From Streptomyces wedmorensis (lineage in GTDB: Bacteria > Actinomycetota > Actinomycetes > Streptomycetales > Streptomycetaceae), in contig NZ_JNWK01000061.1 in the NCBI RefSeq assembly GCF_000716445.1, forward strand, positions 1 to 42,905: 42,905 nt of DNA, in the 5' to 3' direction. A program made the translations under genes and the position numbers. Below, in pieces: positions 25,121 to 32,975 of this stretch. The notes beneath the pieces were generated by a model that saw only the letters and a list, made by a program, of their open reading frames with translations, did not search any database and was not told where the DNA came from. The first letter of the stretch is position 1. Every line of letters starts with the position of its first letter.

Positions 25121-26264
25121 GGGCGGGAGCCGTTCTGTGCGGGGGGGGAGCGGTTCGGGGGATGCGGGCGGCGAGCCGCCAGGAGCCGGCTCCGTGGGGC
25201 CCTGCGTGCAGGTGCCCGCCGAGGGCGTGGACGCGCTCGGCCAAGCCCACCAGCCCGAAGCCGGACGGGGCGGTGTGCTCGGCCGTCTCGCCGGCGGTGT
25301 TGATGATCTCCACCACGGTGGCGGGCGCTCTGTATTCCAGACGAATGCGCACCGGTGCGCCGGCCGCGTGTTTGCGGGCGTTGGTCAGGCCTTCCTGGAC
25401 GAGACGGTAGACCGCCAGCCGGTGAGCGGCCGGTGCCTGTTCGGCCTGGCCGTCGACCTCGAGTTCGACCTGTTGGCCGGCTTCTCGCGCCTGCTCGACG
25501 AGCTCCTGGACGTCGCGCAGGACGGGGGCGGGAGGAGTGCCACCGGTGGTGGGGCCGCGCTCGTGCAGGGCTCCCAGCACGTCGCGCAGGTCCGCCAGGG
25601 CTTCGGTGGAAGCGGTGCGCAGCAGCGTGAGGCGTTCGGCGACCGGGGCGGGCAGGGTGTCGGCGCGGGTGGCCAGTACCCCGGTGTGCAGGGCGATGAG
25701 GCTGAGGCGGTGGGCGAGGACGTCGTGCATCTCGGCGGCGATGCGGGAACGTTCCGCGGCCCGTGCCGTCTCCTCTCGGAGTTCTCGCTCGATGCGCAGA
25801 TGCTCGACCTGGCTGCTCAGTGCCTGTAGCAGGCGGCGGCGGTTGCCCATCCACAGCCCGCCGACCACGGCCAGGAGCAAGAAGAGGCTGGCGCCGTACT
25901 GCTGGGGCCGCCACAGCGAGACCGTGGCCGGCGCCACGACGTTGGCGGCCAGGACGATTCCGCAACAGCCCGCGGCCACGGCGACGCGGCGACGGGCGGC
26001 CAAGTCGAACAGAGCCACCAGCAGCAGCGGCAATGTCAGCCACCCCCACAACGCCGTCGCTGCGGTGGTCAGCAGGGGAGCGACGAACCAGGGAAGCCGG
26101 GGCGTCACCAAAGCCGCCCCGCACAGGACGGGTGCGATGGCGCGGACCGTCAGGTAATGGCCCCCCTCGGCCACGGCGCTGCTCTGCACCGCGGCGGCCG
26201 TCAGCAGCAGTACCAGCCCGTAGCGTCCGTACACGGCCCACCCGGGTCCCTCTTTCCCGCTCAT
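25117..26264 (-). pseudogene. DesK/NarL-type sensor histidine kinase, frame broken at a G8 run
   Basis: A membrane sensor kinase of about 382 residues if the frame is restored. It starts at ATG 26264 and begins MSGKEGPGW. Four to five hydrophobic helices lie within residues 14-140 (GRYGLVLLLTAAAV, APLLTTAATALWGW, LFLLLAVVGGLWMG). The HisKA_3 box holds H180 in AAEMHDVLAHRLSLI, and HATPase_c has VQEGLTNARKHA and SGFGLVGLAERV. After AARIPRTAPPP the frame passes through the run of eight G at 25141-25148 and then continues open to 24144, antisense-frame across the regulator gene. One added base in that run would give AQNGSRP and a TGA at 25119-25117, exactly overlapping the regulator ATG as is normal for such pairs. 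A sequencing error, a slippage variant or a real mutation are all possible. Confidence 0.82.
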
Positions 26265-26321
26265 ACCGGAAGCCTAAGAGCGCGGCGGGGAAGCCGTCCT
26301 CCGGCGATCTTCCCTCCCCGC

Positions 26322-26339
26322 CCCCTACTTTCGTAGGGG
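26322..26339. promoter_or_regulatory. Palindrome in the kinase/methyltransferase divergent region, candidate regulator operator
   Basis: CCCCTAC (26322-26328), TTTC loop, GTAGGGG (26333-26339): a perfect 7-bp inverted repeat. It lies 58 bp upstream of the kinase start and 57 bp upstream of the methyltransferase start. That is a typical location for autoregulatory binding by a NarL-type response regulator. Confidence 0.45.
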
Positions 26340-26383
26340 TAAGCCGTCGCACAACAGGGGATCTGTCAGCAAGGCGTTGTCCC

Positions 26384-26399
26384 TAGCGTCAAATCCATG
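26384..26399 (+). promoter_or_regulatory. Probable leaderless promoter of the methyltransferase gene
   Basis: TAGCGT at 26384-26389 is followed by seven bases and the ATG at 26397, the spacing expected when transcription starts at the start codon. There is no Shine-Dalgarno in front of this ATG, which supports a leaderless mRNA. No clear -35 is seen. Confidence 0.4.
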
Positions 26400-27122
26400 G
26401 ACAACTGGACTGCCTCACATGAACGTGTCATCGCGCAGCGCCATGCCGAGGGGTGGATGTTCCTCCTCGAGGCCGCTCGCGACATCCGTACGACCGGCGC
26501 CATCGCACCCAGCGGCCCCTCCTTGGCCCGTGCCCTGACCGACCCCGTGCGGGCCCGGGCGGACCGGCCCCTGAACATCCTGGAGGCGGGCGCGGGGACC
26601 GGGGCGGTGACCCGCGCGCTGATTCCCCGGCTGTCGCCCGGAAGCCGCCTGGACATCGCCGAGGCCAACCCGCGCTTCACCACCCGACTGCACCGTCTCG
26701 TGCACACGCACCCCCACCTCGCGGGTCGCGGTCAGCAGGTCCGTGTCCACTCCCGGCGCGTGGAGGACCTGGACGCCGATCAGCGCTACGACGTCATCCT
26801 CTCCGGCCTCCCCTTCGCCAACTTCACTCCCCTCCAGGTGGAGACGATCATGGACCGGTATCTCGAGCTGCTGCATCCCGGCGGCACCCTGACCTACTTC
26901 GCCTACCTCGGCACCCGCCTGGCCCGGTCCCTGCTCGTGTCCCGGGTGCAGGCGCGCCGCCACCAAGCAGTGGAAGAGGTGCTGCGCGGCTACCAGCACC
27001 GGTACGCCACGGGATGCTGGACGGTCTGGGCGAACCTTCCCCCCGCCCGGGTCTGGCAGCTCACGCTTCCGGCGCCCGCGATCCCCGGCCCTGAGCGCAC
27101 CGCGTCCGGAGTCGACCGGTGA
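26397..27122 (+). CDS. SAM-dependent methyltransferase, PmtA (phospholipid N-methyltransferase)-like
   Basis: A 241-residue class I methyltransferase. Motif I is LNILEAGAGTGAVTRALI near residue 60. An acidic end of strand 2 is in LDIAEANPRF, and RYDVILSGLPFANF is the post-motif III region. The GAIAPSGPSLARAL element before motif I and the SGLPFANF element resemble bacterial PmtA-type phosphatidylethanolamine methyltransferases. No signal peptide is present. The gene overlaps the DedA gene by 4 bp (GTGA), and pairing with a lipid-translocating membrane family supports a lipid substrate. A general small-molecule methyltransferase remains possible. Confidence 0.8.
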   Translation: MDNWTASHERVIAQRHAEGWMFLLEAARDIRTTGAIAPSGPSLARALTDPVRARADRPLNILEAGAGTGAVTRALIPRLSPGSRLDIAEANPRFTTRLHRLVHTHPHLAGRGQQVRVHSRRVEDLDADQRYDVILSGLPFANFTPLQVETIMDRYLELLHPGGTLTYFAYLGTRLARSLLVSRVQARRHQAVEEVLRGYQHRYATGCWTVWANLPPARVWQLTLPAPAIPGPERTASGVDR

Positions 27123-27748
27123 ACACGCTGATCACCGCCCTCGGCCACGTCCCGCCGGCAGGGGCGTACGTGATCGTGGTCCTGGCGGTCCTGGCCGAGT
27201 CGGTCCTGCTCGTCGGGGCTTTCGTCCCCACCCTCACCCTGCTCCTCACGGCAGGCGCGCTGGCCCGTACGGGGCAGCTCAGCCTTCCGCTGCTGATCGC
27301 GACCGCCGCATGCGCGGTGGTCGCGGGTGACTTCCTCGGCCACCGCACGGGCCGGGCGCTCGGTCCCCGCCTGCGTACCGGCAGCCTGGGCCGCCGTCTG
27401 CCCGCCGCCGCATGGCAGCGCACCGAGGTGCTGATGGCCCGCCGCGGCGGCCAAGCCGTCCTGTTCTCCCGCTTCCTGCCGGTCATCCGCACCCTCGTTC
27501 CCCACCTCGCCGGTGCCACCCGCGTGCCCTACCACCGCATCGCCCCCTACAGCCTCGCCGCCGCTCCCCTGTGGGCCGCCCTCGAAGCGGGCACCGGATA
27601 CGCGGCCACCGCATCCCTCCAACACGTCCTCACCCTCGGCGGCCCGGCCCTCGCCGCGGCCGCGGTCGCCCTGGCGGCGATCCTGGGAGGAGTGAAGCTG
27701 CGCCACCGCAGCCGGAGCCACGGGCTTTCACCGGCTGCGCGCCGATAG
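27119..27748 (+). CDS. DedA family membrane protein
   Basis: A 209-residue polytopic membrane protein with about five hydrophobic segments. The family pattern is clear: VLAVLAESVLLVGAFVPTLT near the first re-entrant region, VVAGDFLGHRTGRALG, and then FSRFLPVIRTLVPHLAGATR with the conserved Arg and Pro. YSLAAAPLWAALEAGTGY follows. DedA proteins are associated with undecaprenyl-phosphate or phospholipid translocation and with membrane stress and antimicrobial-peptide tolerance. It is translationally coupled to the PmtA-like methyltransferase. No obvious terminator hairpin directly follows. Confidence 0.88.
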   Translation: MNTLITALGHVPPAGAYVIVVLAVLAESVLLVGAFVPTLTLLLTAGALARTGQLSLPLLIATAACAVVAGDFLGHRTGRALGPRLRTGSLGRRLPAAAWQRTEVLMARRGGQAVLFSRFLPVIRTLVPHLAGATRVPYHRIAPYSLAAAPLWAALEAGTGYAATASLQHVLTLGGPALAAAAVALAAILGGVKLRHRSRSHGLSPAARR

Positions 27749-28323
27749 CGGACCGTGCTTTCCTCACTGGAGGGGAGCCAAGGCGCGCACGCAGGCCGAA
27801 CAGCCATGACGAAGACGACTTTCGGACAGCCAGGGGACGTGAGGTCCCTCGGACTGGTCCGCCACGCGCTCCTGTCGGCGTACTCCACCATGGGTGCCAT
27901 GCGTGCCCCACCACACCCGGGGAACATGACTGAGCGTTTCAGTCGGCCCCTGAGCGTTGCACTTGGCCGGTTGCGCCGGACGGTTGGCCCGGGCCGTTTC
28001 CTCGTTAGGCCGCCACGCCGACGCCGACGGCGCCCGCTCGACGTCACCTCCACCACGGGCCTGTTCCATGTCGAGGCCCGACGTACTTCGGCGTCCTCGG
28101 CTGCCCCGGGAGACGGACGCATGATGACCGGCCCGCACCACCGCGAGTGCGGGCCGGTCTTCACCGTGCCCGGGCCCTGCGGACGGGGGAGGCCGCGGGC
28201 CCTGAAGGAGCGGCCTGTTCTCCGCTCACGGTCCGTGTGCCCGCGAACCCGGCCCCCATGCGCGCCGTTTTGCGCCGTGATGCAGAGCACTCCTCGCCGG
28301 GGTGGGGAACCACCCACGAAAAC
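27749..28323. other. 575-bp region without a recognisable gene
   Basis: Between the DedA stop and the end of the LysR gene. Frames open on either strand here show no family resemblance, no good ribosome-binding site and Arg-rich low-complexity translation. Visible structure: GACTGA/TCAGTC (27928-27944, five-base centre), a repeated CTGAGCGTT within about 25 bp near 27930-27960, and the hairpin at 28126-28159. It could be a relic of a mobile element or a lost gene. I cannot identify it. Confidence 0.55.
28126..28159. terminator. 13-bp perfect hairpin
   Basis: GACCGGCCCGCAC (28126-28138) and GTGCGGGCCGGTC (28147-28159) with an eight-base loop. It lies downstream of both the methyltransferase-DedA operon (+) and the LysR gene (-), so it can end transcription from either side. 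Confidence 0.6.
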
Positions 28324-29015
28324 TCAGCGGTACCCGCGCAGGGTGATGTACAGCCCCATCACCGGCTCTGGTGGTGTCTGAGCCATCCCAAGGCGGTGGT
28401 CGAGGGGGAGGAGCTGGTCGGGGACGTTCCGGACATCGGCCAGGGACAAGGTCGCGCGGGCGGCGAGGTGGTGGCCGGCAGGCAGGACGGCAACCTGTCC
28501 CTCGGTCGTCAGTGCCTCGCTGTCGAACCCGGCGAGGGAGTTCCACGGCGTGTGCACGAGCGCGACATCAGCGCGTCCGTCGCGCAGCAGCTCTTCCTGC
28601 TCGGAAATGCCGCACGGCAGCACCTCGATCTCGGCACTGTCGGGCTCGGCCGCGTACACGTCGAGAAGTTTCCGCAGCAGTTCGTGGGACGCGGCGGCCT
28701 TCACCGCGAGCACCAGCCGACCGCGGGGGCCGCCAGGGTTGTCGGCACCGCCGGCGCGCCGGGTGCGGCGAGCGGCGGCGGCGGTCGCGTCGAGGGCGGC
28801 CCGGCCCTCGTGCAACAGCACTTCCCCGGCACCGGTAAGACGGACGCCACGGCGGTTGCGCTGCAGCAGGCAGACCCGAGACGCCGTTCGAGTTGCTGGA
28901 TCGCGCGCGACAGTGGCGGCTGGGCCATGCCGAGGCGCTCGGCGGCGCGCCCGAAGTGCAGCTCCTCGGCGACGGCCACGAAGTACCTCAGCTCGCGGGT
29001 CTCCAGGGTGTCCAC
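28324..29015 (-). pseudogene. LysR-type regulator, frameshifted and shortened at the C-terminus
   Basis: The gene starts at GTG 29015 ([20 protein letters not shown]) with a clear winged-helix HTH ([20 protein letters not shown]). The frame breaks after RRLG at the CCC of 28875-28877. One missing base there would join it to [17 protein letters not shown] and the effector-binding domain, which then reads [30 protein letters not shown] and VAVLPAGHHLA. The reassembled protein is about 230 residues and stops after GLYITLRGYR, where LysR proteins usually run to about 290-300. The C-terminal subdomain is therefore also incomplete. As it stands, only about the first 55 residues would be correct. 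It is divergent from a broken SDR gene, so regulator and target have decayed together. Confidence 0.8.
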
Positions 29016-29107
29016 GGCCGCAGCATGCGGGGTGATACCCGGCGGGTATGACAGGGCACCGCATCGGTGTTGGCCGCGCCACTCGTCCGCGAGCCGACAT
29101 CATCGGC

Positions 29108-29410
29108 ATGAGCGAAACGATGATCGCGTTGGTGACCGGCGGGAACAAAGGCATCGGGTACGAGATCGCGGCCGGGCTGGGCAGCCTCGGGTACCGCAAC
29201 GCCCTCACCGTGCAGTACGCCCGGCAGTTCGCCGGTACGAACATCCTGATCAACGCCGCCTGCCCGGGTCTGGTCGCGACCGACTTCACGGGCTTCCGCG
29301 GGCCCCGCACCCCTGAACAGGGCGCGGCCACGGCGATCCGGCTCGCCACCCTGCCCGACGGCGGCCCGACCGGTTCGTTCTTCGAGGACGACGGTGTCGT
29401 CCCCTGGTGA
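29108..29410 (+). pseudogene. Short-chain dehydrogenase/reductase with large in-frame internal deletion
   Basis: A 100-residue remnant of an SDR oxidoreductase, normally about 240 residues. The ATG at 29108 gives MSETMIALVTGGNKGIGYEI, the Rossmann TGxxxGxG cofactor motif. After LGSLGYR the sequence jumps directly to NALTVQYARQFAGTNILINA and continues CPGLVATDFTGFRGPRTPEQ to the normal C-terminus DDGVVPW. The missing middle, about 130-140 residues, would have held the NNAG motif, catalytic Ser and the YxxxK pair. An active enzyme is not possible. The frame is preserved across the junction, which points to a clean deletion rather than sequencing error. It is divergent from the broken LysR gene. 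Confidence 0.85.
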
Positions 29411-29542
29411 TCACGACCCACAGTGGATCCGCGGAAACCAGATGCGAGGGCACCAACTCCCGGAGTACCGAGGTCCGGCAAACTTGACGGCCTGGGCCAT
29501 GTGCAGCGGGCACGTGGCCGACGACGTTCACGGGGTGCGTTG

Positions 29543-30067
29543 GTGGATCTCAGTTCGGTGGTCATCGCTGTCGCAGGTGTCGCAGGAACCCTGGGAGGTG
29601 CGCTACTCACCCAGCGCGGCTCCGAACGGGCGAAGCGCCGAGAGATAGAGATGGTGCGAGACCATGAGGAGGCCCGCGAGAACCGTTCGCTGCGACGCAC
29701 CTGCTACGGAGAACTCAACCGAGATGCCCGGCAGTTCACCACCGCACTCAACCGCCACCTCCACGTCATGAGGGAACGCGGGGTGGAGGAGGCCGACAGC
29801 GGCGTACTCGAGGAGGCGAAGAACGCGCACCGCGATCGGTACTCCGAAGCCCAGATGATCGCCCCCGAAGAAGTGCTCCTGCGGGCGAGTGCCGTCAACC
29901 AAGCTCTGAACAAGGTCTACGGCCAGGTCAAGCGCCTCGAACGCGGTGCCCCCGAGCCGGGCGAAACGATGGAGACCGCGGCCCAGGCGCAGTACGAGGT
30001 CTGGGAGATGCTCCGAACCATGAGGACCGCTATGCGCCACGACCTCGGTGTGTCGCACGAAGACTGA
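29543..30067 (+). CDS. Small membrane-anchored protein of unknown function
   Basis: A 174-residue protein if started at GTG 29543 (TTG 29540 is an alternative); the open frame extends upstream to 29423 but that part is low-complexity. One hydrophobic helix near the N-terminus (VVIAVAGVAGTLGGALLTQ) is followed by RGSERAKRREIEMVRDHEEA, a charged, probably coiled-coil stretch. A helical cytoplasmic domain follows, rich in Glu, Arg and Asn (YGELNRDARQFTTALNRHLH). Streptomyces genomes hold many orphan proteins with this one-helix plus coiled-coil layout. I do not recognise a function. It ends just before the bidirectional terminator at 30103. Confidence 0.65.
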   Translation: MDLSSVVIAVAGVAGTLGGALLTQRGSERAKRREIEMVRDHEEARENRSLRRTCYGELNRDARQFTTALNRHLHVMRERGVEEADSGVLEEAKNAHRDRYSEAQMIAPEEVLLRASAVNQALNKVYGQVKRLERGAPEPGETMETAAQAQYEVWEMLRTMRTAMRHDLGVSHED

Positions 30068-30102
30068 GAGCTGGCACGTGACTCTCGCGGCAGGAACGCG
30101 GG

Positions 30103-30139
30103 CCTTCCGGTGGCGGGCCGGGGGCCCGCCACCGGAAGG
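30103..30139. terminator. Bidirectional terminator between convergent genes
   Basis: CCTTCCGGTGGCGGGCC (30103-30119) pairs perfectly over 17 bp with 30123-30139 around GGG. It lies between the small membrane protein gene (+) and the lipase gene (-), whose stop codon is 7 bp away. Confidence 0.8.
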
Positions 30140-30145
30140 GTGCGG

Positions 30146-30937
30146 TCAGGCGATGGCGTCGAAGGAGGGCAGGTAGCCGTACTGCTGGCCCTTGGTGTTG
30201 GGGTGGTAGCTCTCGTCGACGGGGATGCGCGTGCTGTGGAGCCACGCGTCGCCCGAGCAGATCTCGTGGCCGCTGAACGCGCCGCGTACGTCGATGAACC
30301 GGAACCCGGCTGCGGCCGCCCTCTGGCTGATGACGCTGTTCAGGGTGTCGGCGGCCTCGTCCAGGGCCCTGCGCTTGGTGTCACCGATGCCGACGACGCA
30401 ACTGCCGAGCTTGTAGAGCCTGGGGTAGCCGAGCACCATGACGCGAGCCTGCGGCGAGCGCGACCTGATGTTCGAGTACAGCTGGTCGAGCTGGCCGGGC
30501 AGCTGGTTGCGGGCCTTGGACGTGCCCTCGTTGACCGCGTTGATACAGGCCTGGTCCGACTGCAGTACACAGACGCCCATGATGTCGGCGAACCCGATGT
30601 CATTGCCGCCGGCGCTCACGCTCACCAGGGACGTCGAGCTGTTCAGACTTCCGAGCTGGCTGTTCCTGACGGTCGTGCTGGTGGCTCCCGAACAGGCCGC
30701 GAAGCTGAACGAGGAGGGGGCGTTCGCCGCGCTCCACAGCGCCGGGTAGGAGCGGGAACTGCGCTTGCAGCTCCCGCTGTCGGAAAGGTAGGAACCCGCC
30801 CCGACGCCGGACGAGTAGGAGTCGCCCAGCGCGACGTAGCGTTCCCCTGCGGCCTGCGCCGAGCCGGCGCCGACCAGCAGTGCGGCGGCCGAGGCCAGCA
30901 TGGTGAGGGAAGCGGACAACCTGCGGAATCTGCGCAC
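30146..30937 (-). CDS. Secreted SGNH/GDSL-family lipase or esterase
   Basis: A 263-residue exported hydrolase close in layout to the characterised Streptomyces GDSL lipases (S. rimosus and S. coelicolor type). The GTG at 30937 has GGAGG six bases upstream. The signal peptide runs from VRRFRRLSASL to the GAGSAQA cleavage site. Block I nucleophile Ser is in YVALGDSYSSGVGAG, the oxyanion Gly in SFAACSGATST, the Asn in SAGGNDIGF, and the catalytic His in DESYHPNTKGQQYGY. Six or so Cys residues (GSCKR, CSGA, GVCVLQ, QACI, GSCVVG, EICSG) match the three-disulfide family. It is divergent from the galactoside operon, with a perfect ATCGAT-centred palindrome 156 bp upstream of its start. Confidence 0.93.
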   Translation of the reverse strand: MRRFRRLSASLTMLASAAALLVGAGSAQAAGERYVALGDSYSSGVGAGSYLSDSGSCKRSSRSYPALWSAANAPSSFSFAACSGATSTTVRNSQLGSLNSSTSLVSVSAGGNDIGFADIMGVCVLQSDQACINAVNEGTSKARNQLPGQLDQLYSNIRSRSPQARVMVLGYPRLYKLGSCVVGIGDTKRRALDEAADTLNSVISQRAAAAGFRFIDVRGAFSGHEICSGDAWLHSTRIPVDESYHPNTKGQQYGYLPSFDAIA

Positions 30938-31092
30938 TGCGTGCCTCCATGGGCGGAGTGGTCGTCCGGGACGGCCCTTCCGTCCCGGGGCGTCGGATGC
31001 CGACGGAGAACGGGACACGTTCTCCGGATTCGCGGGTTGTCGACGAGACGCCCCCTGCGGCCGACGCGGCTGAGCCGAGCGACCGCACAGTA

Positions 31093-31108
31093 ACGTAATC
31101 GATTACGT
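31093..31108. promoter_or_regulatory. LacI-family operator, perfect 16-bp palindrome
   Basis: ACGTAATC-GATTACGT is a perfect palindrome with the central CG typical of LacI-family operators. It is 156 bp upstream of the lipase start and 448 bp upstream of the sugar-binding protein start. The same core recurs at 31331. Confidence 0.65.
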
Positions 31109-31330
31109 CCGGGGAGGGGGCGCGCGCTGATTTCGTCTTGGCGCCCAAATCGCCCTGCTCATGGACCTCTTGAGGATGCCTCGGAGGTTCGGTCGCGCGC
31201 GGCGAGCGGTGGTCCGGGTCGACTGCGGCTCCGTTGGACGGGTCGCCCCGACTGATCGTCACGGCGTCGAGAGGCGTTGCCTGCCGTTTGCCCGGTCTGG
31301 GTTGCCGTCAGGCGGCTGATGACCGGTGAT

Positions 31331-31346
31331 GCGTAATCGATTGCGC
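31331..31346. promoter_or_regulatory. Second LacI-family operator, near-palindrome
   Basis: GCGTAATC-GATTGCGC matches the first site over CGTAATCGATT and pairs at 7 of 8 positions. It is 210 bp upstream of the sugar-binding protein start, just before TTGACC at 31364. The centres of the two sites are 238 bp apart. Confidence 0.6.
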
Positions 31347-31555
31347 GTAACGAACGTGCCGCGTTGACCGGACTAACTTCCCTGGAAACAAGCAGGTCAA
31401 TGGGTGTTCAGTCGGCCGATACGGGCAGTTCCCGTGGGTGGAAGGGGAGTTGAGGGCAGCGCCGTCTTCGCTGAAGGCATTGACTTTCCCTCGCCCCTGC
31501 TGTGTGGTGTGGCGACCGCTTGGTCGGAGCGGAACTCGGCGCAAGGAGCGACCTC

Positions 31556-32911
31556 ATGGTGATGCGTGATCGCACTTCTCTGATCAGACGCTGCGTGCTC
31601 GGTGGAGTGGCCCTGTCCCTCACTGCCGTGACCGCCTGCGGTGGCGGGGGAGGCGAAAGCGACGGCGCGGCGAACGCGATATGCGAGCCCGCCGCCGGCA
31701 AGGTCACGCTGGACTACTGGTCCTGGGTGCCGGGCATGCAGAAGGCCGTCGACGTCTGGAACAGCGAGAACCCGGACATCCAGGTCAAGTTGAAGACGGT
31801 GCCATCGGGCAACGCCGGCACCTACCAGAACCTCTCCAATGCCCTCAAGGCCGGCAAGGCCCCCGACCTCGGCCAGATCGAGTACGACTCCCTGGCGAGC
31901 TTCCGCCTCAAGGAAGGACTGACGGACATCTCTCCCTGTCCCGGCGTCAAGGAGGCGGGCGGCAAGTTCGTCGACTGGACCTGGTCGCAGGTGGAGTTCG
32001 GTGCCGACGGCAAGGACGGCACGTGGGCGGTCCCTCAGGACACGGGCCCCATGGCCCTGTTCTACCGCAAGGACATCTACGACGGGCTGGGCATGAAGGC
32101 GCCCGTCACCTGGGACGAGTACGCGGAGCAGGCCCGCAGGCTCAAGGAGGAGGGCAAGTTCATCACCCACTTCTCCCAGACCGACCCGAACTGGTTCACC
32201 GGCCTGCTGTGGCAGAACAGGGCCACCATGTTCGAGCGCGACGGCGATTCCTGGAAGGTCACCGTCGACCGTCCCGAGAGCCGGAAGGTCGGCGACTACT
32301 GGCAGAAGATGATCGACGACAAGCTCGTCGCCACCGACCTGCAGGGTTTTTCGCCGGCGTTGTACAAGGCCTGGAACAGCGGTGAGGTCGTCACCTGGGT
32401 CAGCGCCGCCTGGGGCTACAGCACGATCCGCGACAACGCCAGTTCCACTGCGGGCAAATGGGCGGTCGCCCCCATGCCGCAGTGGAAGGCGGGCGACCGT
32501 CAGGCGGGCAACTGGGGCGGTTCCACCACGACGGTGATGGCCGGTGCCGAACACCCGGCGGAGGCCGCCAAGTTCGCCCTGTGGCTGAACACCGACTCCA
32601 AAGCGCTGGAGATCCTCAACCGGGAGGGCGGCCTCTACCCGGCGGCCAAGGCCGGCCTGGAAATGCCCGCGCTGCAGCAACCGGTGGACTTCTACGGCAA
32701 GCAGAAGATATTCGACGTCTTCGCGCAGGCGTCCGCCCAGGTCGACACCGGCTTCACCTGGGGTCCGACGATGACGGACACCTACCGCTTCCTCAGCGAC
32801 GGCACGGCAAACACCATCGCCGGCAAGAGCACCCTCGGTGACGTGCTCAAGGACACCGGCACCCAGAGCGCCGACTCCCTCCGCAAGCAGTCGCTCGACG
32901 TCACCGAGTGA
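31556..32911 (+). CDS. Sugar ABC transporter substrate-binding lipoprotein (SBP family 1)
   Basis: A 451-residue binding protein. The ATG at 31556 has AAGGAG eight bases upstream. A lipoprotein signal ends LTAVTAC followed by a Gly linker. The family-1 fold shows VTLDYWSWVPGMQKAVDVWN, KAGKAPDLGQIEYDSL, PQDTGPMALFYRKDIYDGLG and WGYSTIRDNASSTAGKW. Trp-rich segments (WFTGLLWQ, NWGGSTTT) suit carbohydrate stacking. It heads the operon of two permeases, beta-galactosidase and alpha-galactosidase, so the ligand is probably an alpha- or beta-galactoside oligosaccharide. Confidence 0.93.
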   Translation: MVMRDRTSLIRRCVLGGVALSLTAVTACGGGGGESDGAANAICEPAAGKVTLDYWSWVPGMQKAVDVWNSENPDIQVKLKTVPSGNAGTYQNLSNALKAGKAPDLGQIEYDSLASFRLKEGLTDISPCPGVKEAGGKFVDWTWSQVEFGADGKDGTWAVPQDTGPMALFYRKDIYDGLGMKAPVTWDEYAEQARRLKEEGKFITHFSQTDPNWFTGLLWQNRATMFERDGDSWKVTVDRPESRKVGDYWQKMIDDKLVATDLQGFSPALYKAWNSGEVVTWVSAAWGYSTIRDNASSTAGKWAVAPMPQWKAGDRQAGNWGGSTTTVMAGAEHPAEAAKFALWLNTDSKALEILNREGGLYPAAKAGLEMPALQQPVDFYGKQKIFDVFAQASAQVDTGFTWGPTMTDTYRFLSDGTANTIAGKSTLGDVLKDTGTQSADSLRKQSLDVTE

Positions 32912-32975
32912 CCTGCCCCCTCCTGCCCTCCCCGCCGCCTCCCGGCGGCGGGGGACAGCACCCCGAAGGTTGTCC

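Larger units (their letters stand above)
30938..31555. other. 618-bp divergent intergenic region of lipase and galactoside operon
   Basis: Non-coding region carrying both promoters and the two LacI-type palindromes at 31093 and 31331 listed separately. TTGACC at 31364-31369, just downstream of the second palindrome, is a possible -35 for the operon. I see no gene in it. Confidence 0.7.

Noticed and set aside
24144..26264. 706-residue kinase as a genuine extended protein
   Set aside because: The extra ~330 residues are Arg/Pro-rich out-of-frame translation of the regulator gene; a one-base change gives the normal stop and overlap.
28126..28159. Strong hairpin considered as part of a tRNA or small structured RNA
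   Set aside because: No cloverleaf, T-loop GTTCGA or CCA context; a single perfect stem between converging transcripts is better read as a terminator.
27749..28323. Possible insertion-sequence remnant
   Set aside because: Short repeats are present, but there are no paired terminal inverted repeats, target duplication or transposase motif that I can recognise.
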